A stretch of 64,000 nucleotides of DNA from Chitinophagales bacterium (lineage in GTDB: Bacteria; Bacteroidota; Bacteroidia; Chitinophagales; Saprospiraceae): positions 1 to 64,000 of the forward strand of contig JAAFIM010000006.1 of NCBI GenBank assembly GCA_013297745.1. Reading direction: 5' to 3'. Below are positions 28,111 through 37,400 of the stretch, in pieces. A program made the position numbers and the translations under genes. Under the pieces are notes generated by a model that did not search any database, was not told the DNA's origin, and saw only the letters and a program-made list of their open reading frames with translations. Positions within the stretch are counted from its first letter, which is position 1; every line of letters begins with the position of its first letter.

Positions 28111-28140
28111 TTGGAGGCTATAAAAAAGTTCGTACCTTTG
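28111..28140 (+). promoter_or_regulatory. Strong promoter of the sheath-tube unit
   Basis: TTG at 28111-28113, 19 bases, then TACCTTTG at 28133-28140: an exact Bacteroidota sigma-A consensus with ideal spacing. The 5' UTR is about 65 bases and holds the inverted repeat TATCAA (28144-28149)/TTGATA (28159-28164), which could form a small hairpin protecting the mRNA or bind a regulator. Confidence 0.8.
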
Positions 28141-28211
28141 CATTATCAATTTTTATAGTTGATACCACAAAATAAAAACAACAAATTATTTAAAATTAAA
28201 CAAATTAAATT

Positions 28212-29696
28212 ATGTCAAAACAGTATGCAACCCCGGGCGTCTACATTGAAGAGAAAAACGCGTTCTCCAATTCAGTCGTAGCAGTCGGTACAGCTATACC
28301 TGCATTCATCGGGTATACTGAAAAAGCACAAGCTGGCAAACGCAGCCTAACTAATCAACCACTTCGTATCACTTCTTTAGTTGAGTATTTCAGCTTCTTC
28401 GGTGGTGCACCCAAAACTACTTTCACAGTAGGTGCGGATGGTGGCTTGGTAGCTGACGCATCTAGCAACTATTTAATGTTCCGCAGCTTGCAGTTATTTT
28501 ATGCTAACGGCGGCGGCACTGCATACATCGTATCTGTAGGTTCATACGGTAAAGGTGTAAGCGCTGATGACCTAGTAGGTCTTAAAAACGGTGGTGGACT
28601 TCAAGCTCTTTTGAAAGAAACTGAACCAACTCTATTGGTTGCTCCTGATGCAGTTCTTTTAGGTGCTGGTGACTGTGCTACAGTTCAACAAGCAATGTTG
28701 AAACACTGCGGTGCTGATACTCGCAGCCGTTTTGCAATCCTTGACGTTCACAACGGTCACGAACGTCGTAGCCTTCTTCCAGATGATGTTGTTACTGCTG
28801 CTCGCGGTGCTTATGGCAACAACTTCTTGGATTTCGGTGCTGCTTACTACCCATGGTTGAAAGCTACTGTTGTTTCTGCTGATGAATTGGATTATACCAA
28901 TGTAAGCAACAAAGACGGTTTGATAGCTCTTTTGACTGCTGAAGTTGAAGCTAACGCCAAAGCTGGTTATGTAAAAGAAGCTAAAGCTGAATTAATTAAA
29001 GCAGAAATTGCTAAAATTGGTGATGCTGATGCTGATGTTACAACTGTTTCTAATGTATTGAAATCAGTTAGCCCAAGCTACAACGACCTTATCGCTACAA
29101 TGCGCGAAACTTTGAATGTATTGCCTCCATCTGGTGCAATCGCTGGTATCTACTCATTGGTAGATGGTTCAGTAGGTGTATTCAAAGCTCCTGCAAACGT
29201 TAGCGTTTCTTCTGTTACTGCTCCTACAGTAAATCTTACTTCTGCTGAGCAAGAAGACCTTAACCTTCCTTTGAGCGGTAAAGCTGTTAATGCTATCCGT
29301 CCATTCGTAGGCAAAGGTACTTTGGTATGGGGTGCTCGTACTCTTGATGGCAACAGCCAAGACTGGAGATACATCAACGTACGCCGTACTATGATTATGC
29401 TTGAGCAATCAATCAAATTCGCTGCTGAGCCTTTCGTATTCCGTCCTAACGACTCAAACACTTGGGTTGCAATCCGTGGTATGATTAGTTCATTCTTGCG
29501 TTCTCAATGGCAAGCTGGTGCTTTAGTTGGTGGTTCTGAAGAAGAAGCCTTCCAAGTAGAGTGCGGATTAGGTACTACTATGACTCCTAATGATATCCTT
29601 GATGGTTACATGAAAGTGTCTGTTAAAGTTGCTATCTCTCGTCCAGCTGAGTTCATCGTTATCACATTCCAACAAAAAATGCCTGGTGGCAACTAG
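28212..29696 (+). CDS. Contractile tail sheath protein (Afp2-4/Pvc2-4 type)
   Basis: 494 aa. Begins MSKQYATPGVYIEEKNAFSN, the typical sheath N-terminal strand, and the C-terminal domain has WRYINVRRTMIMLEQSI then a strand ending FIVITFQQKMPGGN, as in PVC/Afp and T4 sheath families. It polymerises around the tube and contracts to drive injection. An extra middle domain (about 225-370) is rich in Ala, Val and Ser. Codons shift to a high-expression set (CGT, GGT, AAC), unlike the neighbours, matching its strong promoter. Only one sheath gene is present, whereas Afp has three. Confidence 0.93.
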   Translation: MSKQYATPGVYIEEKNAFSNSVVAVGTAIPAFIGYTEKAQAGKRSLTNQPLRITSLVEYFSFFGGAPKTTFTVGADGGLVADASSNYLMFRSLQLFYANGGGTAYIVSVGSYGKGVSADDLVGLKNGGGLQALLKETEPTLLVAPDAVLLGAGDCATVQQAMLKHCGADTRSRFAILDVHNGHERRSLLPDDVVTAARGAYGNNFLDFGAAYYPWLKATVVSADELDYTNVSNKDGLIALLTAEVEANAKAGYVKEAKAELIKAEIAKIGDADADVTTVSNVLKSVSPSYNDLIATMRETLNVLPPSGAIAGIYSLVDGSVGVFKAPANVSVSSVTAPTVNLTSAEQEDLNLPLSGKAVNAIRPFVGKGTLVWGARTLDGNSQDWRYINVRRTMIMLEQSIKFAAEPFVFRPNDSNTWVAIRGMISSFLRSQWQAGALVGGSEEEAFQVECGLGTTMTPNDILDGYMKVSVKVAISRPAEFIVITFQQKMPGGN

Positions 29697-29802
29697 TAGT
29701 TGATTAGTTTCGATAGCGTAAAAATCCAAAAACATTCAGGGAAAAGTAACTAGTCCGTTATTACCCTAAACATCCATCTCATCCCTTTAAATATTCATAA
29801 TC

Positions 29803-30291
29803 ATGGCTCTTGATTCATATAAACCGCTAGAAAGCACCAACTTTAATAATAGCTGGCCCTTAGCAAAATTCTATTTTAGAGTGCAAATCGAGCAAGCACC
29901 TGAAATTGGTTTCCAAGCAGTTGAAGGACTTGAAAGCGAAATTTCCGTAATGGAATACCGCCCAGGCAATCAACAAGCGTTCTACAAAACTAAACGCCCA
30001 GGTATGATGTCTTATAGCAACGTAACTTTGAAAAAAGGTATGTTCCAATCTCACGCAGACCTTTACACTTGGTACAAACTTATCGCTCAAGATCACAACT
30101 ACCGCCCACAAGCAAGAAAAATTACAATTGAACTTTTGGATGAAACCAATGCAACTGTAATCACTTGGTTCTTGGCTGACTGTATCGTTACTAAATTCAC
30201 TCCTACTGGTTTGGATGCAGAAGCTGATTCAGAAGTGGCTATCGAGGAGCTTGAAATTGCTACTTCTTACTGGGAAATGCAATTCGCTTAG
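29803..30291 (+). CDS. Major tail tube protein (Afp1/gp19 type)
   Basis: 162 aa. Shows the phage tube (gp19) pattern: WPLAKFYFRVQIEQ strand, GFQAVEGLESEISVMEYRPG, KRPGMMSYSNVTLKKGMF, and the closing SEVAIEELEIATSYWEM. It would stack as hexamers to form the inner tube. It is transcribed with the sheath, uses the same optimised codons, and is followed by a strong terminator, so it is the abundant tube subunit. Confidence 0.92.
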   Translation: MALDSYKPLESTNFNNSWPLAKFYFRVQIEQAPEIGFQAVEGLESEISVMEYRPGNQQAFYKTKRPGMMSYSNVTLKKGMFQSHADLYTWYKLIAQDHNYRPQARKITIELLDETNATVITWFLADCIVTKFTPTGLDAEADSEVAIEELEIATSYWEMQFA

Positions 30292-30313
30292 TGCTTATCT
30301 CGGCATAATACAC

Positions 30314-30355
30314 AAAAACCTAACAAGCATAAAAAACTTGTTAGGTTTTTTTTTT
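30314..30355 (+). terminator. Strong terminator after the major tube gene
   Basis: A perfect stem of about 14 bp (AAAAACCTAACAAG/CTTGTTAGGTTTTT) is followed by a T run. It isolates the highly expressed sheath-tube unit from the baseplate genes. Confidence 0.9.
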
Positions 30356-30385
30356 AAAAAATTATTTTTTGTAAAAAAAATGTTG

Positions 30386-30393
30386 TATATTTG
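30386..30393 (+). promoter_or_regulatory. -7 element TATATTTG for the second tube gene
   Basis: Matches TAnnTTTG 52 bases before ATG 30445, directly after the terminator. The upstream TTG is not at the ideal distance, suggesting a weaker promoter than the sheath one. Confidence 0.5.
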
Positions 30394-30444
30394 CTGCGAG
30401 TTCTGAGCGAAAAAATTCGTTAAACCCCTTTAATTTCTTTTTAT

Positions 30445-31026
30445 ATGGCATTAGATTCTTACAAACCACTGGCAGCCACTAATACCAAAACGAGTTGGCC
30501 ATTGGCAAAATTTTATTTTTCTGTTAATCTGGGTTCTGGTGTAGAGATGGGCTTTCAAGCAATGGAAGGATTGTCTGCTACAGTGGAGCCTTACGAATTT
30601 AGAGAAGGCAATGCACCTTATTTTCATAAGGAAAAACGCCCTGGTTTGGTGTCTTATGATGCTGTCACTCTTAAAAAAGGGATGTTTGTGAGTGATGAGG
30701 CTCTTTATAAATGGTTTGATAGTGTTCGTGATGGTAACTGGAGTATGCGGGATGTTACTGTCAAATTAAAAGACGAATCTGGCTCTGATGTCTTTACATG
30801 GAAGTTGATAGGTGCCTTTCCTACTAAGTTTACTCCTACTTCTCTTGATGCGAATGATGCAGATGAAGTCGCAATTGAAGAATTAGAGCTTACCTGTCAA
30901 AGTTGGGAGGCATCCGTTGGTGGGGGGGGCGCATTTGCGGCTTTCGCAGGTTCATTGCAAGGCGCTCTTGGTTCTGTTTTAGGGGGGGCTGTTTCTAGTG
31001 GATTGTCAGCTACTCTTGGCATTTAA
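30445..31026 (+). CDS. Second tail tube protein with Gly/Ala-rich C-terminal extension
   Basis: 193 aa. The first 155 residues align by eye with the major tube protein (SWPLAKFYFSVNLG, GFQAMEGLS, KRPGLVSYDAVTLKKGMF, DEVAIEELELTCQSWEA). A tail of about 38 residues of Gly, Ala, Ser and Leu (GGGGAFAAFAGSLQ...) is absent from the major tube. By analogy with Afp5 it may form the first tube ring on the baseplate or a specialised lumen ring; the hydrophobic tail could point into the lumen or plug the tube. Codon use is ordinary, in contrast to the previous gene. Confidence 0.85.
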   Translation: MALDSYKPLAATNTKTSWPLAKFYFSVNLGSGVEMGFQAMEGLSATVEPYEFREGNAPYFHKEKRPGLVSYDAVTLKKGMFVSDEALYKWFDSVRDGNWSMRDVTVKLKDESGSDVFTWKLIGAFPTKFTPTSLDANDADEVAIEELELTCQSWEASVGGGGAFAAFAGSLQGALGSVLGGAVSSGLSATLGI

Positions 31027-31047
31027 CTTATAAATCTATTAAAATCT

Positions 31048-31554
31048 ATGTTTTTTAATTTAGCATCAGCTATGCAATGGATTAGTTCTGATCCCATCCC
31101 TAATTTTTACTTTATGGTTGGCGTTGGCACTATGCCTTTGGCAGTAGTTACAGGTCTATTTATGCCTGGATACACTGAAGTACAGGGTTTAACTATAGAA
31201 ATAGGTACAGAGGCTACTAATGAAGTTGGTACCGCTACTGCTGTACATTTCCCTAAAGGGATAAAAAATGAATCTTTAATACTGAAACGATATGTGCGAG
31301 CTTCTTTTATTGATCCTATGGGTGACTGGTGTCAAGAAACATTTGCCTCAGCAAAAACTTGGTCAAAAGGCATAAAACTAAAAGAACTATACATTACAGT
31401 AAATCATCCTAGCACAAAAGCTCCTATATGTGTGTTTCAAATCTCAAAGGCTTATCCCATTAAGTTGGAGGTTGATTCTTTAAATTCAACGGCCAATGAT
31501 GCACTCCAAGAAACTATAGAGCTTAAATACAGAGATATCAAACGCATTCTCTAA
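31048..31554 (+). CDS. Third tube-like protein (tube initiator/Afp5 type)
   Basis: 168 aa. gp19-like signature in more diverged form: DPIPNFYFMVGVG, EVQGLTIEIGTEA, KNESLILKRYV, and ETIELKYRDIKRIL at the end. It is 22 bases from the previous gene and just before DUF5908 and the spike, which is where Afp5-like adaptor tube proteins sit. Probable role: join tube and spike. Confidence 0.75.
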   Translation: MFFNLASAMQWISSDPIPNFYFMVGVGTMPLAVVTGLFMPGYTEVQGLTIEIGTEATNEVGTATAVHFPKGIKNESLILKRYVRASFIDPMGDWCQETFASAKTWSKGIKLKELYITVNHPSTKAPICVFQISKAYPIKLEVDSLNSTANDALQETIELKYRDIKRIL

Positions 31555-31574
31555 CCTTTTTAAAATATTTTACA

Positions 31575-31757
31575 ATGCCTGTAACTATTAATGAGGTGGA
31601 AATTAATACCACTGTAGCTGACACTTCTAATGCCAATCAAGAAGGGGGCAAAGATGCTAAAAAAGGTGGTGGAATGAGCCCAGAAGAAATGGATAATATA
31701 ATTTCTGCTTGTATGTTGAAAGTTCGCCAACTATTAGACGATTTAAAAGAGCGATAG
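31575..31757 (+). CDS. DUF5908-type small CIS protein (Afp6 position)
   Basis: 60 aa. The start MPVTINEVEINT and a Cys-containing helical end (IISACMLKVRQLLDDLKER), with a Gly/Lys-rich middle, match the short proteins found between tube and spike genes in CIS loci (DUF5908). Function unknown; possibly a baseplate or assembly factor. Confidence 0.65.
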   Translation: MPVTINEVEINTTVADTSNANQEGGKDAKKGGGMSPEEMDNIISACMLKVRQLLDDLKER

Positions 31758-31798
31758 TGCTTTTTTAACACCCATTTTTTAAATTTAATAAAAAATTT

Positions 31799-33610
31799 AT
31801 GGCTGATTCACCCGTAAAGAGTATGACAGGCGGTGTCCTGTCTGTGCTTCTCCTTGTGGACGGCGCAGAAATTCCCAAAAAACATATGGTTCTGTCAGTT
31901 GATATAACCTATGAAATCAATAAAATACCCACAGCAAAAATAGCTCTGCAAGATGGTGATTCAACTAAACCTAGCTATCCAAATAGCGAAGAAGGTATTT
32001 TTGAACCTGGTAAGTCTGTAGAATTAAAAGTAGGTTATGAGCCTGGTAAGGAAAAATCTATTTTCAAGGGTATTATTATGGAATTAGGGGTTAAGCTTAC
32101 CACTTACAGCGGTGGGGCATTAGAACTGCGCTGTAAAGATAAAGCTGTTGCGCTGACCGTTGGTCGCAAAAATAAAATTTTTCTAAAGAAAAAAGATTCC
32201 GAGATAATTTCTGCTATAGCTAGCGAAGGTGGTGCCTCAGCTGATGTAACTGCTACAAGCCTACAACATAAAAAACTTGTGAGGCACTCTTGCACAGACT
32301 GGGATTTTATACTGGCTCGTGCTGATGCCAATGGCTTGTTGGTTACTGTCAAGGATGGAAAACTCACTGTCAAAAAACCAGCCTACACACCTTGTGGGGT
32401 TAAAGTTTCTTATGGCAATGACTTGGTAGAGATGAATGTCCATGTAGATTCTACTTACCAAATGCAAGAGGTGAAATCACATAGTTGGAATCATACCACT
32501 CAAAAACTAGATAAAGGTACTGGCTCAAAACCGACCACTAACAAAGAAGGCGATTTGGATACGGGTAAACTTTCAGGGGTTATTAAACCAAAAGAGTTGT
32601 TACAATCTCCAGCTGCACTAACCGCTGATGCGCTCAAGCCTTGGGCTGATGCTGTTTGGCAACGTCGTGCTTTATCCCGTATTCGTGGTTCGGTGCGCTT
32701 TTATGGCAGCGAAAAGCCTGAAATTGGTAAAACTATAGAGTTGTTTGGTATGGGAAAACGCATCACAGGGGATGGATATATCACTCGTGTACGCCATACT
32801 ATAGAAAATGCTAAATGGTTGACTGAAACTGAATTGGGGATTCCCCCTCGTACACACTTGGAAGACAATCCCAATGCGCAGCCTTTGCCCGCTGGAGGTT
32901 TATTGCCCGGTATTCACGGACTTCAAATTGGGGTAGTGAAAAAAATCGACTCTGACCCAGATGGCGAATTTCGTGTCCAAGTCAATATTCCTGTGATTGA
33001 TGAAATGGCAGGAGAAGGTATTTGGGTAAGAATGGCGCATTATTATGCTACCAAAAATGCAGGTTTTGTATTTTATCCCGAATTGAATGACGAAGTAGTC
33101 ATTGGATTTTTGGACAACGACCCTACACATGGGGTTATTTTGGGTTCTTTGTATAGCAGCAGCAAACATAAAATTGCTTCTGCTCATACTCCTGATAATA
33201 AAAACACTTTCAAAGCTATTTCTACCACTGAAGGTAAAATGAAGATAGAGTTTGAAGATGTCAAAAAAATTATCACGATTATTACCCCCAAAAAGCATAA
33301 AATCGTAATGGACGATGACAAAGATTCTATTACCATAGAAGACCCTATCAACAAAAATAAAATGGTTTTTGATAGCAAAGGTATTCTTCTTGATGCTGTA
33401 AAAGATATTACCATCAATACAAAAGCGAATTTTAAGCTAACTGCCACAGCTAATATCGAAACTAAATCAACTGCAAGTACCAAAATGCAGGCAACCGCCC
33501 AAATGCAACTACAGGGTACAGCTGGTATTGAGTTGAAATCACCAGCTACCGCCACTTTAGAAGGTTCTGCTATGACTACTGTCAAAGGTGGTGTAGTTAT
33601 GATTAACTAA
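31799..33610 (+). CDS. VgrG-like central spike protein (Afp8/Pvc8)
   Basis: 603 aa. The N-terminal half (about 1-340) is gp27-like (ALQDGDSTKPSYPN, ELKVGYEPGKEKSIFKGIIMELG, HSCTDWDFILARADANGLLV). The OB-fold follows (GVVKKIDSDPDGEFRVQVNIPVI, then GFLDNDPTHGVILGSLY), and the C-terminal 130 residues form short-period strands of a beta-helix needle (TATANIETKSTASTKMQATAQ). A trimer would form the spike under the tube. No C-terminal effector domain is fused. The next gene supplies the PAAR tip. Confidence 0.93.
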   Translation: MADSPVKSMTGGVLSVLLLVDGAEIPKKHMVLSVDITYEINKIPTAKIALQDGDSTKPSYPNSEEGIFEPGKSVELKVGYEPGKEKSIFKGIIMELGVKLTTYSGGALELRCKDKAVALTVGRKNKIFLKKKDSEIISAIASEGGASADVTATSLQHKKLVRHSCTDWDFILARADANGLLVTVKDGKLTVKKPAYTPCGVKVSYGNDLVEMNVHVDSTYQMQEVKSHSWNHTTQKLDKGTGSKPTTNKEGDLDTGKLSGVIKPKELLQSPAALTADALKPWADAVWQRRALSRIRGSVRFYGSEKPEIGKTIELFGMGKRITGDGYITRVRHTIENAKWLTETELGIPPRTHLEDNPNAQPLPAGGLLPGIHGLQIGVVKKIDSDPDGEFRVQVNIPVIDEMAGEGIWVRMAHYYATKNAGFVFYPELNDEVVIGFLDNDPTHGVILGSLYSSSKHKIASAHTPDNKNTFKAISTTEGKMKIEFEDVKKIITIITPKKHKIVMDDDKDSITIEDPINKNKMVFDSKGILLDAVKDITINTKANFKLTATANIETKSTASTKMQATAQMQLQGTAGIELKSPATATLEGSAMTTVKGGVVMIN

Positions 33611-33649
33611 TTTTTTTTAATTAACCCCCAATAAATTCACTTTTCTATT

Positions 33650-33946
33650 ATGGGAATGCCAGCTGCTCGTCTTACTGATATGCACGTTTGTCCTATGGTT
33701 AATCCTGGTCCTGTGCCACACGTGGGCGGACCTATATCAGGACCTTGTGCGCCTACCGTACTGATTTGTAAATTGCCTGCAGCGAGAATTAGCGATATGC
33801 TTGTTTGTGTGGGTCCTCCTGATACTATAGCCAAAGGCTCTGGCACAGTACTGATTTGTAAATTGCCAGCGGCTCGTTTGGGCGATAGTTGTGCGCATGG
33901 CGGAGCTATAGTAGCTGGTGCGCCTACTGTGCTTATTGGGGGCTAA
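33650..33946 (+). CDS. PAAR-repeat spike tip protein
   Basis: 98 aa built of three PAAR-type motifs (PAARLTDMHVC, PAARISDMLVC, PAARLGDSCAHG), with His and Cys residues suited to bind one metal ion at the tip. It would sharpen the VgrG-like needle. Located 40 bases after the spike gene, with no effector fusion. Confidence 0.93.
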   Translation: MGMPAARLTDMHVCPMVNPGPVPHVGGPISGPCAPTVLICKLPAARISDMLVCVGPPDTIAKGSGTVLICKLPAARLGDSCAHGGAIVAGAPTVLIGG

Positions 33947-33982
33947 TTTTTTTCTTAAAACAATTAAATTATTAAATTTCTT

Positions 33983-34396
33983 ATGGCAGAAAATCACAAA
34001 TCCTTTTTAGGTACGGGTTGGGCGTTCCCTCCTCAATTCCTAGATAGCTTGGGTGGGGTCAAAATGTCTAGTGACGAAGAAGATATTCGCGAGTCCATAT
34101 ATATATTATTGACCACTACACCTGGTGAGCGGGTGATGAATCCTGCTTATGGCTGCGATTTACATAGCCAGGTATTCCAAAATATTAATCCTAATACCTT
34201 AACAATAATAGAGGATATGATTTCTACAGCTATTTTACTGTTTGAGCCTCGAGTGCGGGTAGAAGCTATCAATATAGATACTTCTATGCAAATCGAAGGG
34301 CGATTAAACATTGAACTTATCTATGAAATCAAAGGGGTTAACTCACGCAAAAACTTAGTTTATCCATTTTACTTGGCTGAAGCTAATGATATGTAA
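33983..34396 (+). CDS. Baseplate wedge protein, gp25/GPW family (Afp9)
   Basis: 137 aa. Typical family features: GTGWAFPPQF near the start, DEEDIRESIYILLTTTPGERVMNPAYGC in the middle (the conserved Glu-Arg turn), and a beta-rich end. In T4 and CIS it links the baseplate to the sheath and starts sheath polymerisation. 41 bases before the large baseplate gene. Confidence 0.93.
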   Translation: MAENHKSFLGTGWAFPPQFLDSLGGVKMSSDEEDIRESIYILLTTTPGERVMNPAYGCDLHSQVFQNINPNTLTIIEDMISTAILLFEPRVRVEAINIDTSMQIEGRLNIELIYEIKGVNSRKNLVYPFYLAEANDM

Positions 34397-34437
34397 TCTT
34401 TATTTTTCAAAAAAACTTCCAAATTCAAAACAATTAA

Positions 34438-37400
34438 ATGAAAATTAAAGAAAAATCCCAAGTCGCTCGTTGGAGTGGCGCAACTCAAAGCGATAGATTA
34501 CTTCGCGCTTTGTTGCCCACTTTTGTGAAAGTAGACGAACGCAATACCAGCGATATGCTGGCTATAGCCGCCGAATACTCCAAATTGATAAGCTACTATG
34601 GACCAGACAATAGTAAATTGGATAACTATGATTGGTCTAAGTTTTTTACCAACGATATAAGCGTTTTTATTTCTTCTATTATTACCACTAATCTGCGCGA
34701 AATTGAACGTCATCATATCAATTTATTGCATAGCTTAGAAAATGCACCCCGCACAGACGAAAAATTAGAAGCATTGGAAGGTTTGGTAAGCCAACAGATG
34801 AATATGTATAAACGCATCAATGATTGGTATGTTCATACATTACAAATGACCCGCCTCAATCCAACCGATTCTACTGATTTGGAAAATGAGTTGGAAAATG
34901 CTATCCAGCAGCAATTGAGTAAAAATATGCACTTGTTGTTGGATTATCGCAAAGACCTTAATTTTTCTGATAGGGGCGAATTTCCGCAAGATGCTCTTGA
35001 AGATGTATTCCATAGTATTTGGTTCAAAAACCCTCTAACTTTATTGGATACACCCCAAACTTCGCCTGAAGCAATAGCTAAATTGCGTACTGACGAAAAA
35101 ATTCGCGCTTACACCAAACAACTTCGCATTCAATTTCGCACTGCTTACAGCGTAACTGCTTATATTGTACAAAATTCGCCTAAGTTTTTGTATAAAACAT
35201 TACACGAAAAAGATGACCACAGACCTGATATGTCTTTGTTTATTGCTTTTGTGGAATTATACAAACATGCTCAAGACCAATTAAATACAATCACTGAAAA
35301 ACACTTAGATTTTTATTACTATGATGTTTTGAAGCTAAAAGAACGCAGTTATACGCCTGACCAAGTCAATGTGTTTTTTCAGATAGCTGAGCATATCGAT
35401 AGCCATGTTATCCCTCGCGGGACTTTGTTGTCTGCTGGCACAAATGAAAACAACGAAGAGGTTTTTTATGCTACTGATAATGATATAGAAATCAATAAAG
35501 CTAAAATTGAAGAACTCAAAACAGTTTTTGTTAGCAAAAACCCCAAAGTCGGTATCGGTAGTTCTTATCGCTTGATTTCTAATATCTACGCGGCTCCTGT
35601 TGCTAATTCCAAAGATGGCTTGGGCGAACGTTTTATCAACGATTTTGAAAATTGGCCTACTTTTGGCGAAGAATTGTTGGATAAAATCGAAACTGAGCGT
35701 CAAATGACCTTTGGCGATGTTGGTTTTGCGCTTTCTGCGCCCGTTTTGCACATGGAAGAAGGGCATAGAATAGCTTCTCTCAAGCTAGAGTTTGACAAAA
35801 CTTCTATGTATACCCTCAATTTATTGGTTAAAGATATATCCAAAAATAGAGAAATTAGCAGAGAAGATGCTTTTTCCCGCGTTTTCCGCAACAGTCTTCG
35901 CGCTCATGTGACCACACTCAAAGGTTGGACAGCAGCTACTTCTTGCGAGGTGTTGCCACCCAGCAATTGGGAAATTCCCGAAATTACGATTATCGTAACC
36001 TTTGCTGCTGCCGCTCCTTCTATCGTCAATTATGATGTAGAATTACACGGACATGGTTATGAATGTACTGCTCCTGTATTGCGCATTTTGCATCAAAATA
36101 TCAACGCGGCTTTCTCTTATTCTTTTTTCAAAGAGTTGATTTTGCAGAAATGCACTATTGATGTGACCGCCAAAGGGTTGCGCAATTTGTCCCTTTCTTC
36201 TGATTTTGGACCGCTTGATTCTAGCTTGCCTTTCCAGCCTTTTGGACCTATTCCTCGTTTAGGTTCTTATATGCTTATCGGCAAAGCAGAAATGTTCAAA
36301 AAAGAATTGACAGACTTAAACGTCAATATCGAGTGGCACATTATTCCTGATAGCAACAAAGGTTTTAGAGGACACTATAGAGAGTATAATTTGGGTTTGA
36401 ATAATGATAGCTTTAAAGTACAAATTAGTGCTTTATCTGACGGTATATTTTATCCCAAAAAGGATGATTTGCCTGTAGAGTTTTCATTATTTGAAGATGA
36501 TAAACACTATCCAACCCAAACTAGCCGTACTACGACTTGGTCTAATATAGATATTAAATCTTTTAATCTACAACCAGACCCAGAATTGGTACTTCCCGAT
36601 GCTTTCAATAATGAGGTAAGAACAGGTTATTTCAAGGTGGAATTATCTTCGCCTAAAGTAGCATTTGCGCATGACCAGTACCCCAACATTTACACCCACG
36701 TTATTACCAATAACAGCAATCTAAAAAAGAAAGAGGATTTGGCTATACCCAATCAGCCTTTTACTCCTATGGTCAAAACGATTACTATTGATTATTCAGC
36801 TACAGCACAAGTCAATATCGTTTCTATTGGCACAGTCAATAAAGGCGAGTTGGTGGACGAGCAATTGTATCATATTCATCCTTATGGGGTGATTCGTACT
36901 TTCCATAAAGGTAAAAGTTCAAACCGTTATTTGGTGCCTTCTTACAACGAAGATGCTTATTTATATTTAGGTTTGCGCGATTTAACCCCACCTTGTCCTT
37001 TATCGCTTTATTTCGAATTGCGCGACAATCCCAACAATTTAGATTTGTTTGAAACAAGCGGCTCAAAACCTGAAATCGTTTGGTCTTACTTAGTCAATGA
37101 TGAATGGAAAGACTTTTCTCAAACCCAAATTTTGACCGATACCACCAATTCGTTTAATAATTCTGGTATTATCTCGATGGATATTCCTCGTGATTTGACC
37201 AAGAAAAATCATATTTTAAACGGAGAGTTGCATTGGATAAGAGTTAGTGTAAAAGGTGATGCAGCCAAATTGCCGCGTACGCTCAAAGTTGCTTCTCAAG
37301 CGGTCTCGGCTACTTGGCACAACTACAACGAAAGCGAAGGCGCACAATTGGCCAAACCATTGGCAGCCAAAACGATTAGCTCAATGGTAAATATCATCTC

